Both the position numbers and the translations under genes were made by a program. Shown here piece by piece: positions 1 through 8,080 of a stretch of 64,000 bases of DNA. How positions within the stretch are numbered: the first letter of the stretch is position 1; each line of letters begins with the position of its first letter. This DNA is from Pseudomonas schmalbachii (GTDB lineage: Bacteria; Pseudomonadota; Gammaproteobacteria; Pseudomonadales; Pseudomonadaceae), in contig NZ_JAELYA010000003.1 in NCBI RefSeq assembly GCF_017589465.1, positions 472,868 through 536,867 of the forward strand, in the 5' to 3' direction. Under the pieces are notes generated by a model. That model was not told the DNA's origin. It did no database searches and saw only the letters and a list, made by a program, of their open reading frames with translations.

Positions 1-204
1 TGCCTGGCCCAGGGAGCGCTTTCCAGCCGCATCTGGGCCGAACTCGACAGCACGGTCCGCCTGATCGAAGGCGAGCTTGGACATTTGCGTCAGCGTCTTG
101 ACGACGCCGGCCTCACCGTCAACCAGTTGTCCTGCAGCCAGGGCAAACCGCCACGCAGCCAGCGCACGGCCGTGGAACAGCACTGGGTGGATGAAAACGC
201 ATGA
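1..204 (+). CDS. FliK-like C-terminal fragment (5' end outside window)
   Basis: An open frame runs from the first base to a TGA at 202-204 and gives 67 residues, so only the C-terminus is present. The fragment has an amphipathic stretch (TVRLIEGELGHLRQRLDDAG) followed by LTVNQLSCSQGKPP and a WVDENA end. This resembles the tail of the FliK-family hook-length proteins that sit just upstream of small FlhB-like proteins in pseudomonads. Its stop overlaps the next start as ATGA, which indicates translational coupling. A separate complete fliK lies near 33 kb, so this would be a second, divergent FliK-like protein. The family assignment rests on context and a short tail. Confidence 0.6.
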   Translation, partial: CLAQGALSSRIWAELDSTVRLIEGELGHLRQRLDDAGLTVNQLSCSQGKPPRSQRTAVEQHWVDENA

Positions 205-503
205 ACCCGTCGAACGCACCTCGCCAAGCCATCGCCCTCGCCTACGATGGGCAGAACACGCCTACGCTGAGCGCCAAGGGTGACGACGAGCTGGCCGAGG
301 CCATCCTCGCCATCGCCCGCGAATACGAAGTGCCGATCTACGAGAATGCCGACCTGGTGCGCCTGCTGGCCCGCCTGGAACTTGGCGAAGCGATTCCCGA
401 GGCGCTGTATCGCACCATCGCCGAAATCATCGCCTTTGCGTGGTATCTGAAGGGCAAGAGCCCTGCTGTCGAGACGACATCAGGGCAGATATTCGAGGGA
501 TGA
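201..503 (+). CDS. Small FlhB C-terminal-domain-like protein
   Basis: This 100-residue protein matches only the cytoplasmic C-terminal part of FlhB/YscU export switches. It has RQAIALAYDG near the N-terminus, then a conserved block containing YEVPIYENADLVRLLARLELGEAIP that ends in the IPEALYRTIAEIIAFAW helix. It lacks the four membrane segments and the NPTH autocleavage site of true FlhB (26818-27954), and begins where the post-cleavage half of FlhB would begin. It is coupled by ATGA to the FliK-like gene upstream. Its role is not established; interaction with the export gate or the FliK-like partner is inferred. Confidence 0.8.
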   Translation: MNPSNAPRQAIALAYDGQNTPTLSAKGDDELAEAILAIAREYEVPIYENADLVRLLARLELGEAIPEALYRTIAEIIAFAWYLKGKSPAVETTSGQIFEG

Positions 504-584
504 GTACCGGGCAGGAATAGCCCGGTCAAAGGAATGGCAGGCAGGCTTTCGCAAGTTGCTCGGCCCGCCTGCCGATGTCGATCG

Positions 585-1058
585 TCATGAGCAGAGAGCG
601 GCAGGCTCTGCCGGGTCGCGCTGGTCCTGACGGCCACAGCCACAGCCGCCGCGACCCTCAACGTCCTCTGCGCAATCCGGGTCGCCGATGGCTTCGCGCA
701 GTTGCGCGAGGTTGAACGGCTTGTCCAGTACCTGCAGCAACGGCACGCTGCTGCTGCATGCCCAGCGGAACAGCCGCGTCTTGTCATGTTCGTTGAAGCT
801 GCCGATCAGGAGGAACTGGCCGATCTGGTGGTTTTCGCTCAGACGGCGCAGGGTCGCCATTTCACCGACGCCGGGTGTGAAGTCGTCATAGATGAACAGG
901 CTGTAGGGGTTCTTCTTCGACAGCACCTTGCGAACTTCGTCCAGGTTCTGACAGAGGCTCAGGTGAAAGTAGTTCAGACGATTGAGCAGGACGCTGTAGT
1001 TCAGCAGGCGGCCTGGTTGGGAACACAGCACCAGTACCCTGCGCGGATTAGGTGTCAT
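585..1058 (-). CDS. Small response-regulator-like (degenerate receiver) protein
   Basis: The start chosen is the ATG at 1058, giving 157 residues beginning MTPNPRRVLVLCSQPGR. A longer frame to 1133 adds 25 residues with no homology signal. The fold pattern is receiver-like: a first beta strand (RVLVLCSQ), a central strand with LFIYDDF, a third strand (FLLIGSF) and a late LDKPFNLAQLREAI that resembles the KPF signature of CheY folds. The acidic pocket at strand 1 is replaced by CSQP, so normal phosphorylation chemistry looks impaired. The C-terminal 25 residues are rich in Gly, Cys and Arg and look disordered. No output domain is visible. It converges with the FlhB-like gene. Confidence 0.6.
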   Translation of the reverse strand: MTPNPRRVLVLCSQPGRLLNYSVLLNRLNYFHLSLCQNLDEVRKVLSKKNPYSLFIYDDFTPGVGEMATLRRLSENHQIGQFLLIGSFNEHDKTRLFRWACSSSVPLLQVLDKPFNLAQLREAIGDPDCAEDVEGRGGCGCGRQDQRDPAEPAALCS

Positions 1059-1173
1059 TTGGGTGACCTTTGGGTAAATGTCCAATGATGATGGACAATC
1101 TAGCCCCCTGACGTACCGGCATAGATCAGACAAATCTGATTAGGGAGTCAGACTTTTGCTCAAAATTCTTTGA

Positions 1174-1189
1174 AGCAATCCCCATCCCG
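1174..1189 (-). promoter_or_regulatory. Weak candidate sigma-54 promoter for the receiver-like gene
   Basis: On the minus strand this reads CGGGATGGGGATTGCT. It keeps the GG-N10-GC spacing and a perfect TTGCT -12 box but matches the -24 box poorly. It lies about 115 bases upstream of the ATG at 1058. The rest of the 324-base gap 1059-1382 shows only the candidate plus-strand promoter listed separately. Confidence 0.22.
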
Positions 1190-1246
1190 AGTGTTTCATC
1201 GCCTTTACAGCCCCGATCTAGAGCGCTTCGACGCCGACCAAGCGCC

Positions 1247-1274
1247 TTGCACGGCGAACGTTCGCTGCTAGATT
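1247..1274 (+). promoter_or_regulatory. Candidate promoter with palindromic operator for the CHASE2 operon
   Basis: A weak TTGCAC (1247-1252) and TAGATT (1269-1274) are separated by 16 bases. The spacer holds the perfect 12-base palindrome GCGAACGTTCGC (1254-1265), which would be well placed for a repressor. It lies about 110 bases before the first possible start of the CHASE2 gene. Both hexamers are poor matches, so this is a suggestion only. Confidence 0.25.
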
Positions 1275-1382
1275 TCTGCAATAGCGTCTTGCCATCTCCG
1301 GACACCTGATCGTGCCGATGCCCGCCCTTGGCTCTCGCGGTGACGCAGCGACGGCAGCGGCAGCACGTGCCCTGCCAGGTCA

Positions 1383-3023
1383 ATGGCTAACCCTGGGGCT
1401 GAGCTTTGCCGGGGCATGGAGCGCGCAGGCATGGCGGAAGCGCCGCGATCATTTCAGGACTGGCTCGACTGGGGCGCAAATCTATTGGCCAGGTTCGGCC
1501 ACGAAATGCTCGGGTCGCTGCATCACCTGCCCGCTGCCCTTGTGGTTGCCTCGCTGGTCACTATCGGCCACCACAAATTCCATTTACTGGATGCCGTCGA
1601 TACCTATGCATTTCTGGGTATCGGCAACCTCACGGCCTTCCTGACTACCGAGTGCAACTCCCGAGATGCGAAGAAAGATAAAAGATGTCGGCCACCACAG
1701 ATCACCGTGGCTGGCATCGATCAGCTCACGTATGAAAAGCACTACCGCGAGCGCTCTCCATTGGATCGCTGCCAACTGCGGCACGACCTGAGAGCTTTTT
1801 ATGAAAGCCCACGACCACCAAGAATGATGGTCATCGATCTGGACCTGTCGCCCACACCGACGGAAGCCTCCTACGGCAATGTGCCGATGCAAGATAAAAA
1901 TGACTGCGATGAACAGCTTTACAAATTGATCACAGACAACCAGCTCAGCACTCGTACGGTGCTTATGGAACCGTTTGCGTTAACCGATCCAAACGTGGGA
2001 CGCGACGCCAGACGAAATGCATGGGCATGGCGCCAGCGCATGCAAGAGCGCGCGAATGTTGTCTTCGCTGATGGACGGCTACCAGTCAGCTATGGCGTGG
2101 TCACCAAGGCGCCGTGCGTACCTCATGGGCTTGCCGTCGCCGCCATGCGAGATATCTCCGTTATTACGAGCGGCAGATGTATGGAAAAACCGGACGGCAT
2201 GTTTCTGATCGCTCCACGGCACTACCTGTCTTCCTTACATACGGTCAATGTCGGAGACATCCGCCTACTAAGTGAACGTTTCAAACTTACCGACGGCGAC
2301 AAGATCACCATCAGGCACCTGGCTTACGAAACCAAGGTAGTGTTCTTTGGCGGTACCTACGGCCTGGACGATGTGTTTCTCACTCCTATCGGCCATTTGT
2401 ACGGTGTAGAAGTACATGCAGCAGCATTCATGTCGCTGCTGGAGCCCGCCAGCGACTTCTCCCATCTGCTTGCCTTCCTGCTCGAAGTCGCAATCGGCCT
2501 GCTCTTCGGCGTGGTCATCTCCTGGTGCTGGGGCAAGTACTACCACCTCCGCTTCAGCAACCAGGAGCGCTACCGACTCTCCGCCCCCTGGGTGGTTCTA
2601 GGTCTGGGTTTTGCCCTGTGCGTGTTGCTCGTAGTGGTAACGATGTTTTCCTATTTGCAACTTCGCGATCACAACCTGTGGCTATCGCCCATTCCTATTG
2701 CTCTCGGGATGCTGATCGAGAGTTTCTTCACTGGCGCAGTACATGGAGCAGTGAAGGAAGGCCTGCGTGAACGCTGGGATCTGGCGGAAAAACTTGAGCA
2801 GGCGTTCGACGCCGGTCCGAAGCAATTTCACGCCGCCCTCCAGCAAGCCCGTCAGGATGCTCACGACGACCATCCAGTCCCGGTGCGCAAACCCATCCAC
2901 ATCGATCCGCTACGACCGTTCCGCGAAGACTGGGTAGCAGCCTCGCTGAAACTTGCTGGTCGCTTGCTCTTCCTCACTCTGGTGGCCACCGCTCTGGGTA
3001 TCACCCTTTCTCATGTCAGTTAG
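1383..3023 (+). CDS. CHASE2-domain membrane protein without an output domain
   Basis: The protein has 546 residues if the ATG at 1383 is used; ATGs at 1416 and 1431 are equally plausible and remove 11-16 residues. One membrane segment lies at about residues 42-62. A long extracytoplasmic CHASE2 sensor domain follows, recognisable by ITVAGIDQLTYE, the MMVIDLDLSP strand, FFGGTYGLDDVFLTPIGHL and GVEVHAAAFMSLL. After it come three hydrophobic segments (about 370-450), a charged cytoplasmic stretch of about 80 residues and a final membrane helix at the C-terminus. CHASE2 proteins normally end in a kinase, cyclase or GGDEF domain, and none is present. It starts a three-gene plus-strand run with a small exported protein and an M48 protease, which suggests envelope sensing or maintenance. 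Confidence 0.75.
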   Translation: MANPGAELCRGMERAGMAEAPRSFQDWLDWGANLLARFGHEMLGSLHHLPAALVVASLVTIGHHKFHLLDAVDTYAFLGIGNLTAFLTTECNSRDAKKDKRCRPPQITVAGIDQLTYEKHYRERSPLDRCQLRHDLRAFYESPRPPRMMVIDLDLSPTPTEASYGNVPMQDKNDCDEQLYKLITDNQLSTRTVLMEPFALTDPNVGRDARRNAWAWRQRMQERANVVFADGRLPVSYGVVTKAPCVPHGLAVAAMRDISVITSGRCMEKPDGMFLIAPRHYLSSLHTVNVGDIRLLSERFKLTDGDKITIRHLAYETKVVFFGGTYGLDDVFLTPIGHLYGVEVHAAAFMSLLEPASDFSHLLAFLLEVAIGLLFGVVISWCWGKYYHLRFSNQERYRLSAPWVVLGLGFALCVLLVVVTMFSYLQLRDHNLWLSPIPIALGMLIESFFTGAVHGAVKEGLRERWDLAEKLEQAFDAGPKQFHAALQQARQDAHDDHPVPVRKPIHIDPLRPFREDWVAASLKLAGRLLFLTLVATALGITLSHVS

Positions 3024-3036
3024 AGGAACTGTTCCC

Positions 3037-3480
3037 ATGAAAATCCCGACTCTCTGCCTCAGCGTAATGGCATTGCTCGCCAGCAGCAGTATCCATGCCA
3101 TGGAATGCAAGGGACTCGACGAGATAAGGAGCAAAAGCAATTCGGCCGCTTTGCAACAACTGGTGAAATCGGTCGCAAACAACCAGGACGACGTCGCCGA
3201 TTGTGATTCGGTAGCGACAGTAATGAACAAGGCAGCCAGGACAGATATCGAGGCCGGCCGAAAACTCGAAGAAGACCGCCCCTACAACCCCAGCGAAGCC
3301 CAGGCCAACTACGCCAAGGCGCAATCCGACCCCGAAGTACGCCAGCGCCTGGATCAGGTCAGCAAGGAGGTCAGCGACAGCAACCAGCGGCTGCTCTACC
3401 AGGCTGCAATCCTCGACGAGGAAGGCTACTACAGCGCCCGCGACATGCTGGTCCGCCAACTCCGGCAACAACTCAAATGA
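3037..3480 (+). CDS. Small secreted protein of unknown function
   Basis: The ATG at 3037 is chosen because the product then begins with a clear signal peptide (MKIPTLCLSVMALLASSSIHA) and AGAGG lies just upstream; a longer frame from 2953 runs back into the CHASE2 gene. The 147-residue product would be exported and about 125 residues after cleavage. It is strongly charged and helix-rich, with two cysteines (CKGLDEI and ADCDS) that could pair. The C-terminal part (DPEVRQRLDQVSKEVSDSNQ) looks like a helical bundle. No family was recognised. It lies 13 bases after the CHASE2 gene and 28 bases before the M48 protease gene. Confidence 0.7.
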   Translation: MKIPTLCLSVMALLASSSIHAMECKGLDEIRSKSNSAALQQLVKSVANNQDDVADCDSVATVMNKAARTDIEAGRKLEEDRPYNPSEAQANYAKAQSDPEVRQRLDQVSKEVSDSNQRLLYQAAILDEEGYYSARDMLVRQLRQQLK

Positions 3481-3508
3481 CAGGCCGGCGCCTGCCCGAG
3501 GAGGCTCC

Positions 3509-4600
3509 ATGACACCGTGTGCATCGACAACCTGCTGGACGCTGGCCTGCGTCACCCTGCTGGCCGCCTGCAGCGGCGCTTCGATTTCCAACCCGTTGAG
3601 CAGTGGCAGCAGCGACGTGCAGGTGAAGGAAATCACCAATCTCTCGCCGCGAGCGTCCGTCGTGCTCGACAAGAACTGCCCGGACCTGGTGCAGCCCTAT
3701 CGGCTTGCCGACAACGTCGCCTCGATGACCATGTTCAGCGTCAAGGAGGGCCTCAAGGGCGTCAGCAGTCAGCTGACCAGCATGCTCAGCGGAAAATCGG
3801 CCGCGCCGACCACTGGCGGCAGCCTCTCCGACTCGACCAAGCTGGCCGCCAAGCAGCTCAACTGGATGCCCATGACGGCCGAGGAAATGTACGCCGAGCG
3901 CCAGCACAACAAGCGCACCGACCTGCTGTCGCGCACCAGCAAGCTCGGTCGCAAGTACTACCCGACCGCGGACAAGATGCTTGCCGACATCCTCGCCAGC
4001 ATCAAGGAACCCTACGACTACCGCTTCAAGCTGTTCATCGTGAAGACCGACAACCGCAACGCCCTCGCCCTGCCCGGCGGCTACCTGTACCTCGACCAGG
4101 GCCTGCTCGACACACCCGAGCACCAGCGCAAGGCCTACTTCGCCCTGGCCCACGAGATCGGCCACGTGCTGCAGCGCCATGAAACCAAGGAAATGCAGAG
4201 CCTGGTGGTGGACTCCTTCACCGTGAAGGAGGAACTGGTCGATACCATCCAGTCCGCCAGGAACAACCCGGGCGCCGTGGTCGACCGCATCAAGCTGGAG
4301 AAGGGGCAGTTCACCCAGCACCATGTGGACCAGGAACTGCAGGCCGACTCATGCGCGGTGAAGATGCTCAGCCATGTCTATCCGGACAACCAGCAACTGG
4401 CTGCCACCATCGATACCTTCGTCAAGGATCTGCCGCAGGTGCGCCCCGCCGCCTCGTCCGGGAGCGTCCAGGCGATGTCCGAGGAGGTCTACGACATCGT
4501 CAACTCGCCGATGATGCGTCACCCCAATACCCGGGAACGCACCGACAACCTGCAGGCGATCTATCGCGAGGTCACCAGCATCACCACGGCGGCGCAATAG
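3509..4600 (+). CDS. M48-family zinc metalloprotease, predicted lipoprotein
   Basis: This 363-residue protein has an N-terminal lipobox (LLAAC) after a hydrophobic stretch, so it is predicted to be lipid-anchored in the envelope. The zinc site HEIGH lies in AYFALAHEIGHVLQRHE at about residues 215-219. The third ligand is probably the Glu/Asp of DQELQADSCAVKML, about 60 residues later. The NALALPGGYLYLDQGLLD strand is characteristic of M48/Oma1-like secreted proteases (BepA, LoiP type). It closes the CHASE2 operon and converges with the DUF2802 gene, ending 7 bases from it. A quality-control role in the envelope is inferred from family and operon, not shown. Confidence 0.85.
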   Translation: MTPCASTTCWTLACVTLLAACSGASISNPLSSGSSDVQVKEITNLSPRASVVLDKNCPDLVQPYRLADNVASMTMFSVKEGLKGVSSQLTSMLSGKSAAPTTGGSLSDSTKLAAKQLNWMPMTAEEMYAERQHNKRTDLLSRTSKLGRKYYPTADKMLADILASIKEPYDYRFKLFIVKTDNRNALALPGGYLYLDQGLLDTPEHQRKAYFALAHEIGHVLQRHETKEMQSLVVDSFTVKEELVDTIQSARNNPGAVVDRIKLEKGQFTQHHVDQELQADSCAVKMLSHVYPDNQQLAATIDTFVKDLPQVRPAASSGSVQAMSEEVYDIVNSPMMRHPNTRERTDNLQAIYREVTSITTAAQ

Positions 4601-4607
4601 CGGCGCG

Positions 4608-5018
4608 TCAGCCCGTCTGCTGCCGGTTGCCGTGCAGGCGGGCCATCAGTTCCGCCTCGGCACGCGACAGGCCGCAGCTCTGGCTCAGCTCGGTAGCGCT
4701 GGCGCCGAGGCCGACCAGCCGCGCCGCCTGGTTGAACGACAGGCTGGCGGGATCGCGCTGCTCGATGCGGTTCAGGCGCTCCGGCAGCGGCGCGACCTGG
4801 CTGCCCAGCTCGCGCAGTTGCTCGCCCAGGCGCACGTTGACCTGCTGGTACGCTTCGAGCCGCTTGCCCAGCTCCTTCGCCCGCTGATCGAGCTCGGCGA
4901 CGTGGGCCGCCTGCTGCGCGAGCAGTACGGACTGGCGGCGCTGGTCGCGCAGCAGGAAGGCGAATACGACCGCCAGCGCGACGCAGGCACAGCCGAGTAC
5001 CACCAGGGCGATCAGCAT
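4608..5018 (-). CDS. DUF2802 membrane-anchored coiled-coil protein of the chemotaxis operon
   Basis: The 136-residue protein starts with one membrane helix (MLIALVVLGCACVALAVVFA). A coiled coil follows over about residues 35-85 (heptad-like HVAELDQRAKELGKRLEAY). A small C-terminal helical domain contains SFNQAARLVGLGASATELSQ and LSRAEAELMARLH, the DUF2802 signature. It is the last gene of the cheY-to-cheW transcription unit, one base after cheW. This arrangement is conserved in Pseudomonas. Its biochemical role is not known; a structural or anchoring role at the chemosensory array is inferred from context. Confidence 0.8.
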   Translation of the reverse strand: MLIALVVLGCACVALAVVFAFLLRDQRRQSVLLAQQAAHVAELDQRAKELGKRLEAYQQVNVRLGEQLRELGSQVAPLPERLNRIEQRDPASLSFNQAARLVGLGASATELSQSCGLSRAEAELMARLHGNRQQTG

Positions 5019-5019
5019 T

Positions 5020-5499
5020 TCAGATGACCTCCAGCTCCGACCATTCTTCGTCGGTCAGCATCTTTTCCAGGTCGACCAGGATCAGCAGCACGCCGTTCTT
5101 GTTGCACACGCCCTGGATGAACTTGGCCGACTCGTCGTTGCCGACGTTGGGTGCGGTCTCGATTTCCGACTGGCGCAGATAGATCACCTCGGCGACGCTG
5201 TCGACCAGGATGCCGACCACCTGGCGATCCGCCTCGATGATGACGATGCGGGTGTTGTCGGTCACCGGCGCCGGTTCGAGACCGAAGCGCTGGCGGGTGT
5301 CGATCACCGTCACCACGTTGCCGCGCAGGTTGATGATGCCCAGCACATAGCTCGGCGCGCCCGGCACGGGAGCGATCTCGCTGTAGCGCAGGACTTCCTG
5401 CACCTGCATCACATTGATGCCGTAGGTCTCGTTGTCCAGGCGGAAGGTGACCCACTGCAGGATCGGATCCTCGACGCTTTGCGCTGCTACTTTGCTCAT
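5020..5499 (-). CDS. cheW: Chemotaxis coupling protein CheW
   Basis: CheW links chemoreceptors to the CheA kinase in the polar array. The ATG at 5499 is chosen (159 residues, MSKVAAQSVEDP) because GGCGAGGGG lies just upstream; a longer frame to 5535 adds 12 basic residues. The whole protein is one CheW domain: the WVTFRLDNETYGINVMQVQE strand region, then GIINLRGNVVTVIDTRQRFG, the signature that contacts receptors and CheA P5. It sits in the main chemotaxis operon with cheA (9938-12091). Confidence 0.95.
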   Translation of the reverse strand: MSKVAAQSVEDPILQWVTFRLDNETYGINVMQVQEVLRYSEIAPVPGAPSYVLGIINLRGNVVTVIDTRQRFGLEPAPVTDNTRIVIIEADRQVVGILVDSVAEVIYLRQSEIETAPNVGNDESAKFIQGVCNKNGVLLILVDLEKMLTDEEWSELEVI

Positions 5500-5572
5500 A
5501 TCCCCTCGCCTCTTGCTGTTGCGCCGCGACGGCATCCGTGCGGCGGTTATCGTTCGTTCCGGTACCGGGCGT

Positions 5573-6346
5573 TCAGGCCCGGCCGCTGTTGCGCGACGCG
5601 CCGCCGGCGAGCATCCCGGCCAGTGCCGAAACGTCGAGCAGCGCGCACATCTGTTCGATCACGGTGCCGGCCAGCCACGGCCGCTGCAGACGCCGGGTGC
5701 GCCACTTGACCTCCGACGGGTCGATGCGCAGCGAGCGGCTGACCTGATGCACCGCCAGCCCCCAGTCGTAGCCCTGCACCGAAATCACGTATTTCAGGCC
5801 TTCGCGGTAATCGTCGCGGTAGCGCTCGGGCATCACCCAGCGCGCGGTATCCAGCACCTTCAGGTTGCCCTGCTGGCCCGGCAGCAGGCCGAGGAACCAG
5901 TCCGGCTGGCCAACCAGCGGCGTCATCTCGCGGCCTTCCAGGGAATGGATCGAGCCGAGGCAGACCAGCGGCACCGCCAGGGTCAGGCCGGCCACGTCGA
6001 ACAGCAGGCACTCGAACGGTTCGGCGGCCCACGGCGGCAGGCCGCTGTCGAGCAGGGCCAGCGGCGCCGACGGCAATTCGGCGGCACCCGGCTGGCGCAG
6101 TTCGATCACCGGCGCGGCCGGCGTCGGCTCGCGCGGCGCCTCGACAGGCGGCTGGCGCATGCGCGCATCGCGGATCTGCTCTTCCAGCACCGCCGCCTGG
6201 AACTCGTCGGCGCTGACGCTGCTCACCACTACCGGCGACGGCTCGACCTCGCCATACAGCGCTTCGCAGGTGGCTTCCTGCAGTAGCGAGTCGAGATAGG
6301 ACTGCAGCGCGAGCTGGGGACGCGTGGTGGTGGCGGAATGGCTCAT
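5573..6346 (-). CDS. CheW-domain protein of the ParP type
   Basis: This 257-residue protein has an N-terminal extension of about 110 residues with a proline-rich stretch (PPVEAPREPTPAAPVIE), followed by a CheW-like domain (CLLFDVAGLTLAVPLVCLG, then VLDTARWVMPERY and WLAGTVIEQMCALLDV). The neighbouring ParA-like ATPase gene makes the ParP assignment likely. In Vibrio and Pseudomonas, ParP and ParC tether chemosensory arrays to the cell pole. The extension would carry the ParC-binding and array-integration function. The identification rests on domain layout and gene order. Confidence 0.85.
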   Translation of the reverse strand: MSHSATTTRPQLALQSYLDSLLQEATCEALYGEVEPSPVVVSSVSADEFQAAVLEEQIRDARMRQPPVEAPREPTPAAPVIELRQPGAAELPSAPLALLDSGLPPWAAEPFECLLFDVAGLTLAVPLVCLGSIHSLEGREMTPLVGQPDWFLGLLPGQQGNLKVLDTARWVMPERYRDDYREGLKYVISVQGYDWGLAVHQVSRSLRIDPSEVKWRTRRLQRPWLAGTVIEQMCALLDVSALAGMLAGGASRNSGRA

Positions 6347-6413
6347 GACGGAAATCCGCGCGAATGGATTGGCCGGTATATCGGCAGCACGCCGGCAGGA
6401 CTTGAATGCATGC

Positions 6414-7202
6414 TCAGGCCACCTGCGCCGCCGGCTCGCCCGCCAGCAGGTGCTGCAGCAGCGCGCGATAGGCGATCACTCCGCGGCTGGAGCCATCGAA
6501 GCGCGACGGCACCAGGCCGTTGCGGCTGGCATCGCGCAGGCGCGTGTCCACCGGGATGAAGGCCCGCCAGAGGTTGTCCGGATAGCTGTCGCGCAACACC
6601 CGCAAGGCGCCGATGGAAGCCTGGGTGCGACGGTCGAACAGGGTCGGCACGATGCTGAACGGCAGCGCCTGGCGACGCGAGCGGTTGATCATCGCCAGGG
6701 TGGCGATCATCCGCTCCAGCCCCTTGAGGGCGAGGAATTCGGTCTGCACCGGGATCACCAGGTGCTGGCTGGCGGCCAGCGCGTTGACCATCAGCACGCC
6801 CAGCAGCGGCGGGCTGTCGATGATCGCGTGGTCGAAGTCGTTCCACAGCTGCGCCAGGCTTTTCGAAAGCACCAGGCCGAGACCATTCTGCCCGGGCGAC
6901 TGGCGCTCCAGGGTGGCCAGCGCGGTGCTCGACGGCAGCAGCATGAGGTTTTCGTGGCTGGTCGGCAGCAGCAGTTGGCGCGGCAGCCCTTCGGGCACCT
7001 GGCCCTGCTGCTGGAACAGGTCGAACACGCTGTGTTCGAGGCTGTCCGGGTCGTGGCCGAAATAGCTGGTCATCGAGCCGTGCGGATCGAGATCGACCAC
7101 CAGCACGCGCTTGCCGGCATCGGCCAGCAGGCCGGCCAGGGCGACGGTCGACGTGGTCTTGCCGACACCGCCCTTCTGGTTGGCAATCGCCCAGATTTTC
7201 AT
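6414..7202 (-). CDS. ParA-family ATPase (ParC-like) for chemosensory array positioning
   Basis: The ATG at 7202 is chosen (262 residues) because the Walker region follows directly: MKIWAIANQKGGVGKTT with the deviant Walker A KGGVGKT at about residues 10-16. Walker A' lies in VLVVDLDPHGSMT and the Walker B-like motif in AIIDSPPLLG. Upstream extension to 7406 would run into motD and has no homology signal. Placement between motD and the CheW/ParP gene is the standard position of the ParC ATPase that recruits chemotaxis arrays to the flagellated pole. It is an orphan ParA with no ParB or parS nearby, which fits protein cargo rather than DNA. Confidence 0.9.
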   Translation of the reverse strand: MKIWAIANQKGGVGKTTSTVALAGLLADAGKRVLVVDLDPHGSMTSYFGHDPDSLEHSVFDLFQQQGQVPEGLPRQLLLPTSHENLMLLPSSTALATLERQSPGQNGLGLVLSKSLAQLWNDFDHAIIDSPPLLGVLMVNALAASQHLVIPVQTEFLALKGLERMIATLAMINRSRRQALPFSIVPTLFDRRTQASIGALRVLRDSYPDNLWRAFIPVDTRLRDASRNGLVPSRFDGSSRGVIAYRALLQHLLAGEPAAQVA

Positions 7203-7230
7203 TGCTTGGCTCCCCACGACCGCATGACGC

Positions 7231-8070
7231 TCAGCTCCCCGACGCTGACGAAGATTTGACGGGTTTCCCCCCGCTGGCGGACTGCGGTGCAGGTTGCGTG
7301 CCAGCATCCTGCCTGGCGTCCGCCGCACCGGTGGAGACGCGGCGCACGTCGAGGTTGCGCGACACCACCAGCACCACCCGCCGGTTGCGCGCGCGCCCCT
7401 CGGCATCGGCGTTGTCCGCCAGCGGACGGAACTCGCCGTAGCCCACCGCCGCCAGCCGGCCGGGATCGACGCCGTCCTGCGCCAGCAGGCGGACGATGCT
7501 CGCCGCCCGCGCCGTGGACAGCTCCCAGTTGGTCGGGAAGCGCGCGTTGTGGATCGGCACGTTGTCGGTGAAACCCTCGACGTTCACCGGGTTGCGGTAC
7601 GGCGCCAGAATCCCGGCGACCTTCTCGATGATGTCGAAGGCGGCTTCGTTGGGAATCGCCTCGCCGCTGGGGAACAGAAGGCTGGAACTGAGGGTGATCT
7701 CGATCCACTGCTCGTTGCCGCGCACATGCAGCTGGTCGGTGGCGATCAGGTCGCCGAACGCCGCGCGCACGCTGTCGGCGATCTGCTTCAGCGGGTCGCC
7801 CTCCGCCGAGCCGTTCTGCACGTCGCGCAACAGCTCTTTCTGCGTGGTGCGCGGCCGCTCCTCGCCGATGGGGATCGCCTTCATCGCCTGCTCCGGCTGG
7901 TTGAACACGCCGGTGAGGGTTTCCGAAAGAATCTTGTACTTGCCTTCGTTGATCGACGAAATGGAGTACATCACCACGAAAAAGGCGAACAGCAGGGTGA
8001 TGAAGTCCGCGTAGGAAACCAGCCAGCGCTCCTGGTTCTGGTGTTCCTCGCGATGCCGGCGCCGCGCCAT
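7231..8070 (-). CDS. motD: Flagellar stator protein MotD (MotB family)
   Basis: The 279-residue MotB-type stator subunit has a basic cytoplasmic N-terminus (MARRRHREEHQNQERWLVSY). A single membrane helix follows with the proton-binding Asp in YADFITLLFAFFVVMYS. A plug region comes next, then an OmpA/MotB peptidoglycan-binding domain (VEGFTDNVPI, NWELSTARAASIVRLL, GYGEFRPLADN). It pairs with MotC encoded 10 bases upstream. In Pseudomonas, MotAB and MotCD are two stators on one polar flagellum, and MotCD supports swarming. Confidence 0.95.
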   Translation of the reverse strand: MARRRHREEHQNQERWLVSYADFITLLFAFFVVMYSISSINEGKYKILSETLTGVFNQPEQAMKAIPIGEERPRTTQKELLRDVQNGSAEGDPLKQIADSVRAAFGDLIATDQLHVRGNEQWIEITLSSSLLFPSGEAIPNEAAFDIIEKVAGILAPYRNPVNVEGFTDNVPIHNARFPTNWELSTARAASIVRLLAQDGVDPGRLAAVGYGEFRPLADNADAEGRARNRRVVLVVSRNLDVRRVSTGAADARQDAGTQPAPQSASGGKPVKSSSASGS

Positions 8071-8080
8071 TCCGCCCCCG

